Shown: positions 51,401 through 54,337, counted from the first letter of the stretch. The stretch: DNA of 64,000 nt from Macrosoma leucophasiata (GCA_036365455.1 JAWQUS010000017.1:11656001-11720000), one strand, 5' to 3'. The notes: generated from the letters alone by a model not told the origin. Translations and numbers: made by a program.

Positions 51401-54337
51401 TAAGAAATACATCGTTCGCTGCGTGTTACACGCTGTAAAGTTCGTTTAAAACTAAGCCGGATTAGCATAATTGCTCTGTCAATTGCCGAGCCTACCAAGG
51501 GAAAACATAGCAACATTAGCGCTTCGGCAATTATTATTAACTACACAAGTTAATTGTAAACATACGGCTCCCGCATCAATTGGGAACGCGCAACGGGGGA
51601 ACATTTGTGGACGGATATAACATCAAGTTCTGAGCACAGATATTTTAGCGCAGTGAAAATTATACGTAACTGTATACCTGTATTCTCGAAGTGGTAGGCA
51701 GAACTATAAGAAAATCAATGCATCCCACGATTCGTCAGTTACGTTTTTTTCTCACGTAATAGGTGGTGAGCCTCTCGAAATCTCCGAGGGTAGCACTGGG
51801 AAATGGAATAATCTAACTACTAATAGCACTGGTCTTTCGACCCGGAGATTGAACCCAGGACTCCAACATAGCAACAGTGGCCGGCTATCATTAGACTACT
51901 GAGGCAGTTATTCAGACAATTATTATTATGTTAACAATCGGAACAACTTTTAAAAAATCCCATTACTTACTATTATCATAAATAAGTAGGTATGTGACAA
52001 TTATTTAATCATAAGAAAGAAGGATGGCTGATCACCAACCTTGAATTTGATTAGTTCAAAAAGATTCGTACGGTTAAAAATTACCAGAATGAAACTTGAC
52101 TGGAAATTAATATTTTGGCCTGTTTTGTAAAATCTGTTAGTTTGGAGTTTGGCCAAAGTAGCCTACCACGAGTGGAACTAACGAACGAACCGTATTATGC
52201 AATTTGTAATCAACCAGTACAATCTAAACTATTCGATCAGTAGATGCAATATTAGCTAAATATAGTTTGATATCGCTGTAGAATACCTACTACGGAAAAT
52301 TACGCGGCGGAATATCCAACAAACGTGCCAGCAAATAGGGCGCATTTGACGCGGTCGTAATGGAGACTGTTCCAAAAATACACGAGAAACACATTGCACG
52401 CTCAGCTCGCCACTTGTAAGGCTAAACATACATCTACTTATATGGACATAAAATTCTAGTTGGACTCACAACAGTCCAGTACATTTCGATAAATAGATAG
52501 ATACCATTAGCGGCTCAAACGCGTGTATAAATCGCGTTTGTCTTTGCTTACGTCTTTAATTTTACTGGTCCTTTTGCAGCGGTGCAAAAGGACCAGTAAA
52601 ATATCAGAGCAATTGAAAGAAATATACGGCTGCGTGATAACTACCACAGAGACATAACAACTAAGGTCTCAGGGCTGGCATATCTTCGGCTTAGGTACCT
52701 ATAGTTGAGTGGTCGATCAGCTGATTTTTGGAACCATCGTATATTGGTTTATTGGTCTAACACCTCAATGGGCCTCCATAATAATAGGTATACCATATTT
52801 AATGCTGTTTAATAGTTACCACTGATTCCGTGTTTGTACAGGAGATAATAAAAAATACTTGCCTAATTTTTTTTGCATTGAGAGTCATACTTCTTGGTAT
52901 TTCATAAATAACATTTTATTTTTGTTTTATATTATTTCGCATTAACACATGCTTGTGAAATATATTTTATTTAAAGAAAAATGGAAAGACAAATTTGACT
53001 TCAGGCGAGACTCGAACTCGCGGCCTACTGGGAATTTAGTTCAGCCGCTCTTCCAATTGAGCTGTCCTGCCCGATTATTTGCTATAGTTTTTATCGAAAT
53101 AAATCTTTGATGTCAATATGGTATCATCAAAGCGTGGTATCATCGTAGGTAATGTAAACTGGTTTTTGCTGTGTCATAATTTGTAATTACCTAAAGACTT
53201 AAAACACAAAATACGGTACTACCAACTTCATGAAGTTTGATTTGAGCCCATACCCTTCCTTCTATCCTATTTGTGCATTCTGTGCTTCTAAGTAAATAAA
53301 AATCTTATAGAATAGTTTAGATTTAAGCCTGAAAAGTAGTCGAAGACTAAATTGAGATTTTTGTAAGTAGGTATTTCTAGTAATTTCTACACGGAAAACT
53401 TTGAATTATTAATATCTGACTGAGTGCCGATGACTCAGAAATTAAGCGAAACGTATCTGGGTTTAGCTCGTCATCGTATGGGTCTGTGAGTTTCTTGTGT
53501 ATAATGGAGGATGCCACAGATTTTATTCGTTCGGTATTTATTGCTTCTAATAGGTTAGGATCCCACTGCAGTATCATTTCGTTCATGCTGCAAACCTACT
53601 ATTTTTACGCATAATTATAATCTCGAGTTTCTAGAGAATATAAAATACATCCACTAGGTTGCCTATCAAAATATGGCCGCAAGTATTTTTTTTTTAAGTT
53701 TTTTTTTTACTGAAGTATGTACTTTTTCATAATAAAAAAACGTCGACTTCACGGCAATATGTGTATAAAGACTGAAAAATCGCATCCGCATCCTATCGAC
53801 GACAACCACGGCGAACTTGCGACGGGGTTACGTTTCTGCCGTCAAATAAGTAGTATCGTTACAATAGCTAGTATCGTTAATTGTCAAAATAATAAATGCT
53901 CGTCTGCATGGGCGTCGCCAAGGGGAGGCAGGAGGTGGCAGCTGCCACTGCTAGAGATAGAAAATAGCGCAATTTACAGGAAAGACTGACCTGTGCCTAT
54001 ACCTTAGGTACCAACCTAGTCCTAGAACAAACCTGCCCTTCCCTATAGCCAAACTGTCCTCCTCTATGTCGTCGGCTGGCGAAGCCCTTGCTCGTCTGTA
54101 TGAACCCTTATTCGTAGGACGATTTCTACCAAGTCGAATAAGGAGATAGGTACCTACCTATCTCCCTTGGACCGTCATAAATCCCTACAAACTTTGTTCT
54201 GTCCTTTCTATATTTTATAGTCATAAAACTTACATTTGATGAGCACCACCGAGTCGTGGGGCTCGCACTGCACCTGGGTGGCGTTCATGGCCAGCAGCCC
54301 GCCGCTGCCGGCCCCGCCACCCGCCCCGCTCGCCTCC
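253..54337 (-). CDS. ARHGEF10-like: ARHGEF10-like Rho guanine-nucleotide exchange factor, ten exons, partial
   Basis: This is the only convincing host gene in the window. Its exons (5' to 3') are 54234-54337, 36836-36938, 25422-25638, 22288-22464, 11121-11280, 7501-7730, 5807-5929, 3992-4141, 1144-1342 and 253-467. Every junction is GT-AG and every phase joins: 1, 2, 0, 0, 1, 0, 0, 0, 1. From the ATG at 54288 the frame runs 543 codons without a stop. Residues about 155-350 form a DH domain, which by family knowledge catalyses GDP/GTP exchange on Rho GTPases. The element [14 protein letters not shown] is the conserved third DH region, and the QRFPQF form is typical of ARHGEF10/ARHGEF17. Residues about 390-450 resemble the atypical PH-like region of that family. 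The family's C-terminal WD40-like half would lie left of base 1. Ortholog identity rests on recognised motifs, not on a search. Confidence 0.85.
544..715 (+). mobile_element. R4 SINE (tRNA-like)
   Basis: It begins GGGGACGACCCGGTTAGTCC, an A-box-like start, and has the B-box-like word GGGAGATCGATCCCCGC 50 bases on. A body with CACCCACGACACGGTTTATA and TGTGGGGCTGTGAGTG follows, and it ends in a TTTATTTATTTATTTTT run. This is the layout of a tRNA-derived SINE. Confidence 0.6.
845..1072 (-). repeat. Dispersed repeat, copy 1
   Basis: Words CCACACCGCGAACACTCCGC, CCAACCGTCGCCCATAAGAG and CGGGGAAATCGGGCGGGACG are found in reverse complement order at 50740-50945. No coding or terminal repeat is seen. 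Confidence 0.6.
1144..1342 (-). CDS. RhoGEF exon I, PH-like region
   Basis: This 199-bp exon has an acceptor ending AAAATTCACAG and a donor CAAG|GTAATT. It encodes [60 protein letters not shown] and SRVLAQ. The alternating strand pattern with [12 protein letters not shown] and [11 protein letters not shown] is typical of PH-like domains that follow DH domains. In ARHGEF10 proteins the equivalent segment also reads as a membrane or protein contact module without a clear phosphoinositide site. Confidence 0.9.
1606..2817. repeat. AGGGTTCCGTAG...GCACTTGACCGG repeat inside hAT copy 1
   Basis: The block starts TTTTTAGGGTTCCGTAG, contains TGTCCGTCTGTCAGTCTG, and ends GGGAACCCTACACTG with CACGCACTTGACCGG and a T run. 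I recall this layout as a very common lepidopteran repeat with a (C/G)CACTTGGCCGG end, though I cannot name its class. The matching block in hAT copy 2 is 19623-21520. Retroelement fragments are nested inside both. Confidence 0.6.
1810..2067 (-). mobile_element. R1 retroposon inside hAT copy 1
   Basis: The R1 body from the 5' end ACTGGTGGTAGAGCTC (at 2067) to TGAACTGCAC is present. The last 30 bases and A-rich tail were lost in the deletion that joins it to LINE sequence. Confidence 0.8.
3528..3650 (+). repeat. R3 SINE fragment
   Basis: TCTATTGGGATTTTCCATTT, TTCCCAGTACCTCGGAG and GTGCCCGGAGATGG form the R3 body in plus orientation, without the tRNA-like head. Confidence 0.5.
3992..4141 (-). 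CDS. RhoGEF exon H, DH-PH linker
   Basis: This 150-bp exon encodes exactly 50 residues in phase 0, with an acceptor ending AATCTGTTGCAG and a donor CAGCTG|GTTAGT. It begins [16 protein letters not shown], has a run of five glycines inside an Ala/Arg/Gly-rich stretch, and ends [16 protein letters not shown]. The last part starts a PH-like fold, continued by the next exon. The Gly/Ala-rich insert and very high GC content stand out from its neighbours. A polypeptide read through the donor has no support. Confidence 0.88.
4293..4500 (+). repeat. Dispersed repeat equal to the target of hAT copy 2
   Basis: Two portions match the DNA around hAT copy 2. CAACAAGAAATGTTGCACAT matches 19440-19460. The reverse complement of 4415-4497 (TTCGGGTGTGTAGAGAGTTA onward) matches 19490-19516 joined to 21951-21975. 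Confidence 0.65.
4814..5020 (+). mobile_element. R2 SINE, full length (tRNA-like)
   Basis: The 207-bp unit runs from GCTGCTACCATAAAGC to GCGAAATAATATAAAA. It is flanked by a perfect 15-bp direct repeat, ACAACGAGTATTAAT (4799-4813 and 5021-5035), which proves retroposition and sets both ends. Its middle (4872-4946) folds as a tRNA cloverleaf. Other copies lie at 15442-15872, 32784-32949 and 52924-53076. Confidence 0.88.
4872..4946 (+). tRNA. tRNA-like domain of the R2 SINE (not a functional tRNA call)
   Basis: The acceptor arms ACTTCAG/CTGAAGT, D stem GCTC/GAGC, and T stem GCGAG/CTCGC with loop TTCGAGT pair perfectly. The A box reads TAGCTCAATTGG and the B box GAGTTCGAGTC, so internal RNA polymerase III promoter elements are intact. 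The anticodon stem GCTGG/CCAGT holds a 9-base rather than 7-base loop (ACTAGATTC), so no anticodon can be assigned with confidence. It drives the SINE rather than serving translation. Confidence 0.75.
5807..5929 (-). CDS. RhoGEF exon G, end of the DH domain
   Basis: This 123-bp exon is in phase 0 at both ends, with an acceptor ending TTTGTTTGTAG and a donor CACAG|GTATGC. It encodes 41 residues, [20 protein letters not shown] followed by [20 protein letters not shown] and Q. The DLLKHTP segment directly continues the CR3 helix (FLQ-DLLKHTP). The long amphipathic helix after it closes the DH domain and leads toward the PH-like region, as in ARHGEF10 proteins. Confidence 0.93.
6797..6842. repeat. 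15-bp-arm perfect hairpin
   Basis: AGCTATTTCCGGGCA and TGCCCGGAAATAGCT are separated by 16 bases. No promoter or terminator role can be read from it. Confidence 0.7.
7120..7390. repeat. TATCGATA-rich stretch
   Basis: The words ATCGATAT, TATCGATT, TATATCGATATA and TATCGATATT recur within 270 bp, with GATATCGACAA and CAATATCGACTT in inverted arrangement. TATCGATA is the DRE motif in Drosophila. Here it could equally be a decayed palindromic MITE (GCAACGACATATCG against GCGATGCAAGG). Confidence 0.4.
7501..7730 (-). CDS. RhoGEF exon F, DH catalytic core
   Basis: This 230-bp exon has an acceptor ending GTGATTACAG and a donor TTACAG|GTATGG. It encodes [58 protein letters not shown] and [18 protein letters not shown]. 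The last segment is the DH CR3 helix that binds the GTPase; its KPVQRFPQF motif is the strongest family evidence in the window. The two first bases complete a Gly codon with exon E. An R1 retroposon begins about 65 bp upstream of the acceptor. Confidence 0.95.
7795..8046 (-). mobile_element. R1 retroposon
   Basis: Nearly complete R1, with 5' end at 8046 and tail CTTCCATTACATTAAAAAAA near 7795. Its 3' end lies about 65 bp upstream of the exon F acceptor. Confidence 0.85.
10093..10133. repeat. 13-bp-arm hairpin beside the exon E relic
   Basis: TTTTTTGTCGCAC and GTGCGACAAAAAA are inverted and 15 bases apart. GTGCGACAAAA-like words recur at 9815 and 10411. Confidence 0.65.
10179..10256 (-). pseudogene. 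Decayed partial duplicate of RhoGEF exon E
   Basis: In the exon E frame this stretch reads [19 protein letters not shown] then RDEKIW, closely matching [19 protein letters not shown] and RDEKIG at the end of exon E (11121-11195). The similarity also covers the splice region: the copy reads AAAATTTG|GTATGT where the real exon reads AAAATTG|GTAAGT. The extra T would shift the phase, so inclusion would not join exon F in frame. No stop interrupts the aligned 25 codons. An AG acceptor-like site (GGATACTCAG) lies just upstream. It is most likely a relic of exon duplication. Confidence 0.7.
10560..10836 (-). mobile_element. R1 retroposon
   Basis: Complete R1 with the tail TACATAAAAAAAAAG (minus strand) at 10560. 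It lies 285 bp downstream of exon E in the intron, between the exon E relic and the exon itself. Confidence 0.85.
10843..10995 (+). repeat. R4-like SINE body fragment
   Basis: The words ATATTTGTTTTGGGTCTGG, GTGTACATCAACGACACAGG and TTATAACTAGTGTGGAG match the R4 body at 620-690 in order, without the tRNA-like head. It directly follows an R1 copy. Confidence 0.5.
11121..11280 (-). CDS. RhoGEF exon E, DH domain
   Basis: This 160-bp exon has an acceptor ending CTCTATCAACAG and a donor ATTG|GTAAGT, which leaves one base for the next codon. It encodes [20 protein letters not shown], then [20 protein letters not shown] and [13 protein letters not shown]. The pattern of a proline-bounded helix followed by [12 protein letters not shown] fits the second conserved part of DH domains. 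A diverged partial copy, including the donor region, lies about 0.9 kb away at 10179-10256 in the following intron. Confidence 0.92.
12466..12650 (+). repeat. (ATAC)n LINE 3' end
   Basis: It starts ACCATGACCAAATAGG, contains the decayed frame that codes SAYPVR-type ends, and finishes in ATACATACATACATT. It is a 5'-truncated LINE 3' end of the same family as 47868-48055. Confidence 0.75.
12780..12905 (-). repeat. R3 SINE copy, diverged
   Basis: Words GGAAAAATGGAAAAGTCTC, GGACCCGGGTATCAATCCTG and CACTAGACTAG follow the R3 order on the minus strand. Confidence 0.5.
14122..14214 (-). repeat. (ATAC)n LINE 3' end, minus strand
   Basis: On the plus strand a GTATGTATGTATGTATG run is followed by TAGGCAGTGTGGAGCGCCAG and ATATCCCGGTCC. 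This is the reverse complement of the LINE end (GGACCGGGATATCTGGC and GCTCTACACT, CTGCCTA), so it is a short 5'-truncated copy. Confidence 0.7.
14323..14528 (+). mobile_element. R1 retroposon, 3' shortened
   Basis: It starts ACTGGTGGTAGAGCTCCAG and runs to CACCTTGGTC, where an A run begins (CAGTAAAAAAAT), so the last 80 bases of the consensus are absent. Confidence 0.8.
15442..15872. mobile_element. Fold-back R2 insertion
   Basis: A minus-strand R2 copy (tRNA part 15468-15542) is followed by about 90 bp of other sequence, a second partial minus-strand R2 (about 15696-15789), and then a plus-strand R2 3' part (about 15797-15872). The last two form a large near-perfect palindrome. The whole block lies between 12-bp direct repeats TAACTAGCTTCT (15430-15441 and 15873-15884). 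It looks like one insertion with its 5' portion inverted. Confidence 0.75.
16341..16567 (+). mobile_element. MITE with AGGGTTGTCAGG ends, copy 1
   Basis: The left end TAGGGTTGTCAGGTCGCG and right end CGCCTGGCAACCCTAA are inverted repeats. The interior (GCTCGCTTGTTTGCG, AGTTTATTTTG, AACTATGTCCG) matches an inverted second copy at 31000-31225. There is no coding capacity and no clear target duplication. Confidence 0.6.
18245..18310 (-). repeat. Short dispersed end sequence, minus strand
   Basis: The minus strand reads TTTCAGCCGAAGGACGCTGG then ACAAAAGCCTCCCCCG, the same end family as 55105-55142. Confidence 0.5.
19693..20992 (+). mobile_element. Jockey-type LINE 3' fragment inside hAT copy 2
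   Basis: The frame starting with [13 protein letters not shown] (19789 on) and continuing after a one-base loss near 19836 with [40 protein letters not shown] and [20 protein letters not shown] is the C-terminal end of a jockey-type reverse transcriptase ORF. The catalytic RT motifs are missing because the element is 5' truncated. The 3' untranslated part resumes after an R1 insertion (20488-20774) and ends with AATAAAGACATTTTATTTTA-like sequence. The corresponding part of hAT copy 1 is 1666-1806 and 2070-2285. Confidence 0.75.
20488..20774 (-). mobile_element. R1 retroposon inside hAT copy 2
   Basis: Complete R1 nested in the 3' untranslated part of the captured LINE. The minus-strand tail is TACATAAAAAAAAAATA. 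Confidence 0.85.
22288..22464 (-). CDS. RhoGEF exon D, start of the DH domain
   Basis: This 177-bp exon is in phase 0 at both ends, with an acceptor ending TCTTATTACAG and a strong donor AAT|GTAAGTG. It encodes 59 residues: [10 protein letters not shown], a Gly/Pro-rich linker, then [20 protein letters not shown] and [11 protein letters not shown]. The SENSYVATL part matches the first conserved region (CR1) of DH domains, whose Glu contacts the switch of the Rho protein. The exon therefore starts the catalytic domain at about residue 155. Confidence 0.9.
25077..25117. repeat. Short-loop palindrome
   Basis: Nineteen-base arms, CAAATATGACTAACTATAC and its complement, flank the 3-base loop TAA. 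Pairing resumes outside after one mismatch. Confidence 0.8.
25197..25390 (-). pseudogene. Rearranged relics of RhoGEF exon C
   Basis: Two blocks resemble exon C. Bases 25200-25260 match exon positions about 25490-25565, sharing the words ACTGAACCAG and CTCCGCCCTCGTCAT. Bases 25311-25390 match about 25448-25485 joined to 25554-25595, sharing GCATGTCGTACTGGTGTG-like sequence and GGCATTGCTACTGCC against CGCATTGCCGCTACC. The order is permuted relative to the exon and internal pieces are missing, so this is not a usable exon. Confidence 0.6.
25422..25638 (-). CDS. RhoGEF exon C
   Basis: This 217-bp exon has an acceptor ending TTCTTGCAG and a consensus donor GAG|GTGAGT. It encodes 72 full codons including [19 protein letters not shown], a Pro/Ala-rich linker with PPDDEGGG, then [16 protein letters not shown] and a His/Asp/Ser-rich end. 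The exon is strongly GC-rich compared with the introns. An R1 retroposon tail ends about 40 bp upstream of the acceptor, and two rearranged decayed copies of parts of this exon lie just downstream at 25197-25390. The segment sits N-terminal to the DH domain and probably links or regulates it. Confidence 0.85.
25676..25951 (-). mobile_element. R1 retroposon next to exon C
   Basis: Near-complete R1; its tail ATACATAAAGAAG ends roughly 40 bp upstream of the exon C acceptor, so the branch point must lie within or beside it. A few bases are missing after CCATTTAACGGCA. Confidence 0.85.
27700..27985 (+). repeat. Dispersed repeat, copy 1 of an inverted pair
   Basis: AGAGCAACACGGGCCAGCGG, AAAGTCAAGGTGTGAGTTTC and GACAGACTGTTTTGCATCGG recur in inverted blocks at 36070-36345. 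The class is not known to me. Confidence 0.6.
29323..29640. mobile_element. hAT-like MITE with TAGTGTTGCCAGGT ends
   Basis: The 318-bp element begins TAGTGTTGCCAGGTGTCCCG and ends GGACCTGGCAACACTA, giving near-perfect terminal inverted repeats followed by more inverted TCCCGATTT words. The flanks CTCAAGAC (29315-29322) and CTGAAGAC (29641-29648) match at 7 of 8 bases, fitting an old hAT-type target duplication. The interior has no coding frame and contains a GACGTCCACTGCT word shared with other dispersed repeats here. Confidence 0.7.
31000..31225 (-). mobile_element. MITE copy 2 of the 16341-16567 family
   Basis: Read on the minus strand, this stretch has the same order of words as 16341-16567: AGGTCGC, GCACTCGCTAGTTTGCG, TTGTTTATTTTGGAC, GGAATCAA, AACTATGTCCGG and GTCTGGCAAACCTA. 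It is more diverged, and its terminal repeats are imperfect. Confidence 0.55.
32784..32949 (-). mobile_element. R2 SINE copy
   Basis: The minus strand shows the R2 5' part (CTGCTACCATAAAGCAATGC), the tRNA-like domain with a short deletion in the anticodon-to-variable region, and the start of the tail (AAATTTTTCTTTCC). The tail is truncated after AAGTAAAATATA. It abuts a short LINE-like end, CTCGCTCCGGCTTCGCACG, at 32749-32780. Confidence 0.75.
32973..33265 (+). mobile_element. R1 retroposon
   Basis: Complete R1 from ACTGGTGGTAGAGCTCC to a tail of TACAT followed by about 16 A residues. It is one of the best-preserved copies and shows the polyadenylated 3' end clearly. Confidence 0.9.
35455..35612 (-). 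mobile_element. R3 SINE copy
   Basis: The plus strand has CAATCTCCGAGTGTGGCACTG, AAATGGAAAATCCCAATAGC and GACTAGTGAGGC in the order expected for a minus-strand R3 copy. Confidence 0.6.
36070..36345 (-). repeat. Dispersed repeat, copy 2 of an inverted pair
   Basis: GATGCAAAACAGTCTGTCAT, GAAACTCACACCTTGACTTC and AGAGCATCACGGGCCACC match 27700-27985, though the block order is partly changed. Confidence 0.55.
36740..36792 (+). repeat. R1 3' fragment
   Basis: AAATGTGAACTGCAAGTTTG and TTTGCCAGCATAATAACG match the end of R1, close to the donor side of exon B. Confidence 0.45.
36836..36938 (-). CDS. RhoGEF exon B
   Basis: This 103-bp exon has an acceptor ending AATATGCAG and a donor CCAG|GTCATT. 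It encodes [18 protein letters not shown] followed by an Arg/Ser-rich stretch ending STLDS. Its first two bases complete the Tyr codon begun in exon A, and its last two make an Arg codon with exon C. The donor is weak beyond GT, and a much better donor-like word (CCG|GTGAGC) lies inside the exon. Using that inner site would break the phase with exon C. No domain is recognised, and the segment is probably a disordered N-terminal part. Confidence 0.7.
37686..37820 (-). repeat. R1 fragment, old
   Basis: The central part of R1 (CGCTAAACGGTAGTG to CCTCAGGCC equivalents) is recognisable with many changes; both ends are missing. Confidence 0.6.
37914..38106 (+). repeat. LINE-like 3' end repeat (CCCGCGGCTTCGCC type)
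   Basis: GATCGCCCGCGGCTTCGCCT, AAATCGGTTCAGTCGTTTGG, AACAGACAGACAGAGTTACT and TTCGCATTTATAATATTA form the familiar lepidopteran repeat end that I associate with non-LTR elements. A short related piece, CGACTCGCTCCGGCTTCG, lies at 32753. Confidence 0.6.
40254..42176 (+). CDS. LINE reverse transcriptase ORF fragment (CR1/L2-like)
   Basis: About 640 codons are open from the LINE's first base to TGA at 42174-42176. In order they show the linker ahead of [40 protein letters not shown], motif [18 protein letters not shown], motif [20 protein letters not shown] and motif [15 protein letters not shown] with the YADD catalytic pair. The C-terminal part lacks a zinc knuckle. An ATG at 40221 in the same frame belongs to mariner sequence, not to the LINE, so the apparent protein start is chimeric. 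The CR1/L2 side of the Jockey superfamily is my best placement from the FQ-type motif C and the A-rich simple tail. Confidence 0.85.
   Translation, partial: WITREVRMAMSRRDKDFRAYRRDRCMEKWDLYKRARNRCNQMVRAAKRHYIHDNVKNCSSADVWKFLISIGFPKSPLNMASLNFSINDLNHHFAKALPFDRNIKLDTLNYLTSMPNLTDSIFSFSSMTSDEVLKIFMSLKSKAVGCDGVGRTMLLPLIDIILPVLTHIINYSLESGTFPVIWRKAFVIPLPKKPNPSSFKHFRPISILPFVSIILEVVVHSQFGKYVHKNNLLSPFQSGFRSSHSTATALLKVVEDVKSGMENSGLTVLVLIDFSNAFNTVDYDLLLTIFSKIGTSPLVQNWFSSYLRGRLQAVRIDRDFSDWCELSSGVPQGGILSPLFFSLFINTVTNIIKCSYHLYADDFQMYVQADFDNIDSAISLLNDDLSTLSTWSQNFGISVNISKCQACILSSPYFINKLDYNNLSPLLYNNNPIPVTRDVKDLGLYVDATLNFNSQITNVCKVTTATLRSLYRFKIFLPSKTKLLLVQSLIFPVIDYADVCYSDISQELLNKLDRILHNCIRFIFGLRKFDHISSYRSKLKWLSNRHRRWIRILCLLFSILYDPQSPASLKRKFKPLGGSHSLNLRSSANLILEIPSHRIGFISNSFAVTAIKLWNVLPIDIKKAPSKLLLFVSFVLSEFF
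40254..42564 (+). mobile_element. CR1/L2-like LINE, 5' truncated, recent
   Basis: The insertion starts within the RT ORF ([10 protein letters not shown]) and ends with a TAAATAAATAAAATAAAA tail. It sits in a mariner whose undisturbed copy reads GATACCAAAACCAG; here ATACC is found on both sides (40249-40253 and 42565-42569), so it is a 5-bp target duplication. The endonuclease and ORF1 are missing, as expected for 5' truncation by target-primed reverse transcription. The long open frame argues for recent insertion. Confidence 0.88.
43003..43140 (-). mobile_element. R1 copy, 5' truncated
   Basis: The tail side, TTCGTGACATTAAAAAAAAA on the minus strand, and about 100 bases of the 3' half are present. 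The 5' half is absent. Confidence 0.7.
43448..43874. mobile_element. MITE with TAGGGATGTTAT ends
   Basis: The ends TAGGGATGTTATGG and (reverse complement) CTAGGGATGTTATATGGA form terminal inverted repeats. The arms are rich in TATCCGAAA and CCGTAACCGAA words that are partly inverted between the two halves. Flanks GTACAGAC (43440-43447) and GTATAGAC (43878-43885) match at 7 of 8 bases but sit three bases off the right end, so the duplication is uncertain. A related fragment lies at about 58990-59087. Confidence 0.6.
44333..44581 (+). mobile_element. R1-related retroposon, diverged
   Basis: Words GGGCGTAGTCACCACTGCAT, AACTTAGGTCTCAGGGCTG and GAACTGCATGCTTGTTTGCC follow the R1 order, and an A run ends it. 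It represents an older subfamily shared with the 50941-51163 copy (TAATAACTA in place of TAATTTCCGG). Confidence 0.65.
46005..46063. repeat. Short-loop palindrome
   Basis: Arms of about 28 bases (ACAATGGAATAAATGT and GAACCTTTGTA with their complements) flank a 3-base loop, with one extra base on one arm. Confidence 0.8.
46083..46124 (-). repeat. R1 3' fragment
   Basis: The word TGTAATTATGGTATCAATC followed by AAGCATGCAGTT resembles the last 40 bases of R1 on the minus strand. Confidence 0.35.
46402..46626 (+). mobile_element. R1 retroposon, 5' truncated
   Basis: It begins within the element at TACTTGCCGCTAAATGG and ends CCGTTACATAAAAAA. The missing 5' end with intact tail is typical of target-primed reverse transcription. 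It lies just left of the inverted LINE. Confidence 0.85.
46703..47867 (-). pseudogene. Non-LTR reverse transcriptase fragment, frameshifted
   Basis: The minus-strand reading begins near [20 protein letters not shown] and proceeds through [59 protein letters not shown], motif [14 protein letters not shown], motif [19 protein letters not shown] and motif [14 protein letters not shown] one- or two-base shift at about 47206 separates motif A from the continuation [17 protein letters not shown]. The C-terminal end is missing. The clade is not certain; the YKGKG and GCMDQ words suggest an RTE-like group. Confidence 0.8.
47868..48055 (+). repeat. (ATAC)n LINE 3' end, copy in the inverted insertion
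   Basis: Plus-strand sequence from ACCATGACCAAATAGG codes the conserved C-terminal end of the LINE protein ([19 protein letters not shown], then SAYPVRDLA and stop) and ends in ATACATACATAC. The same sequence starts at the same word in the 12466-12650 copy. Confidence 0.75.
48672..48980 (-). mobile_element. R1 retroposon with internal duplication
   Basis: Complete R1 that carries an extra copy of part of its tail side: the words ATCGATGTAAACTGCAT and AGTTTACATCGATG form a small inverted duplication at 48714-48743. Confidence 0.8.
49164..50442 (-). mobile_element. mariner element, near full length
   Basis: The ends are inverted repeats: GTTGGGGAAAAGGTTTCTTC at the left, and GGTTGGAGAAAAAGACTTTT read inward from the right. 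Each is flanked by TA, the target duplication of Tc1/mariner elements (49162-49163 and 50443-50444). The length of 1279 bp fits mariner. The transposase is on the minus strand and is broken (see its entry). Confidence 0.92.
49237..50263 (-). pseudogene. mariner transposase pseudogene
   Basis: Starting from the ATG at 50261-50263 the reading shows the helix-turn-helix region, then [30 protein letters not shown] and [16 protein letters not shown], the mariner DD34D signatures. The first and second catalytic Asp (TGDEK and HHDN) are present. The third, expected where functional proteins read APSDYHLF, is Tyr here (AYSYFHLF). There are also single-base losses in the N-terminal part (near 50162 and 50106) and an in-frame TGA at 49762-49764 where copy 1 has TGG. 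It cannot encode an active enzyme. Confidence 0.88.
50740..50945 (+). repeat. Dispersed repeat, copy 2
   Basis: Inverted copy of 845-1072, inserted within an old R1-related element. It carries CGTCCCGCCCGATTTCCCCG, ATGGGCGACGGTTGGTATTT and GGAGTGTCCGCGGTGTGG. Confidence 0.6.
50941..51163 (+). mobile_element. R1-related retroposon, diverged
   Basis: CGTAGGCATCACCGCATTACC to TTTTACATAAAAAAAAC follows the R1 order. The 5' part (GGTAGAGTTCCAGTGTAGGG at 50681-50720) appears to be split off by the repeat at 50740-50945. Confidence 0.65.
51755..51906 (-). mobile_element. R3 SINE (tRNA-like)
   Basis: The minus strand reads TGCCTCAGTAGTCTAATG, then the B-box word GGGTTCAATCTCCGGGTC, AGTGCTATTAG and a body with CCCAGTGCTACCCTCGGAG. 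The internal promoter words and copies elsewhere make it a tRNA-derived SINE. Confidence 0.65.
52559..52602. repeat. Short-loop palindrome
   Basis: Perfect 20-base arms, ATTTTACTGGTCCTTTTGCA and its complement, flank the 4-base loop GCGG. Confidence 0.85.
52626..52682 (+). repeat. R1 fragment
   Basis: TAACTACCACAGAGACATAA and CTAAGGTCTCAGGGCTGGCA match the older R1 subfamily. Confidence 0.55.
52924..53076 (-). mobile_element. R2 SINE copy, 5' truncated
   Basis: The tail (TTATATTATTTCGCATTAAC on the plus strand) and the tRNA-like domain are present. Seven bases of the acceptor-D region (ACTGAAG) are missing, and the 5' part stops at CCTGCCCGATT. The family relation is unmistakable. Confidence 0.75.
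53377..53587 (-). pseudogene. Orphan exon-like ORF of unknown identity
   Basis: An acceptor-like tract (GTAGGTTTGCAG) precedes an open frame starting [20 protein letters not shown] and containing [20 protein letters not shown]. The composition is that of real protein, with few low-complexity residues, unlike most frames here. No donor consensus is clear, and the frame stops at TAG after FPCRNY. Exons A and B join perfectly in phase across it, so it is not needed in the RhoGEF transcript. It may be a retrocopied exon, a piece of a mobile element or part of a nested gene. I do not recognise it. Confidence 0.3.
54234..54337 (-). CDS. RhoGEF exon A, probable translation start
   Basis: The exon is bounded by an acceptor ending TTGTTCAG and a donor AAAT|GTAAGT. 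It encodes a Gly/Ala/Ser-rich stretch followed by [18 protein letters not shown] and LIK, and ends one base into a codon, completed to TAT (Tyr) by the next exon. The ATG at 54286-54288 has G at -3, a good start context. If the upstream exon is non-coding, this Met starts the protein. If translation enters from upstream, the Gly-rich part is also coding, and the first base would complete a codon from a phase-2 exon. Confidence 0.75.

Larger units (their letters stand above)
36939..54233 (-). other. Intron A-B (17 kb)
   Basis: This is the most transposon-rich intron. It holds the split mariner with its LINE (39406-42657), a TIR MITE (43448-43874), several R1 copies, the inverted LINE (46679-48055), a mariner (49164-50442), an R3 (51755-51906), an R2 (52924-53076) and the orphan ORF (53377-53587). 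Bases 38110-39400, 44600-46000, 48070-48660 and 51910-52550 hold nothing I can name except short palindromes. Confidence 0.65.
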
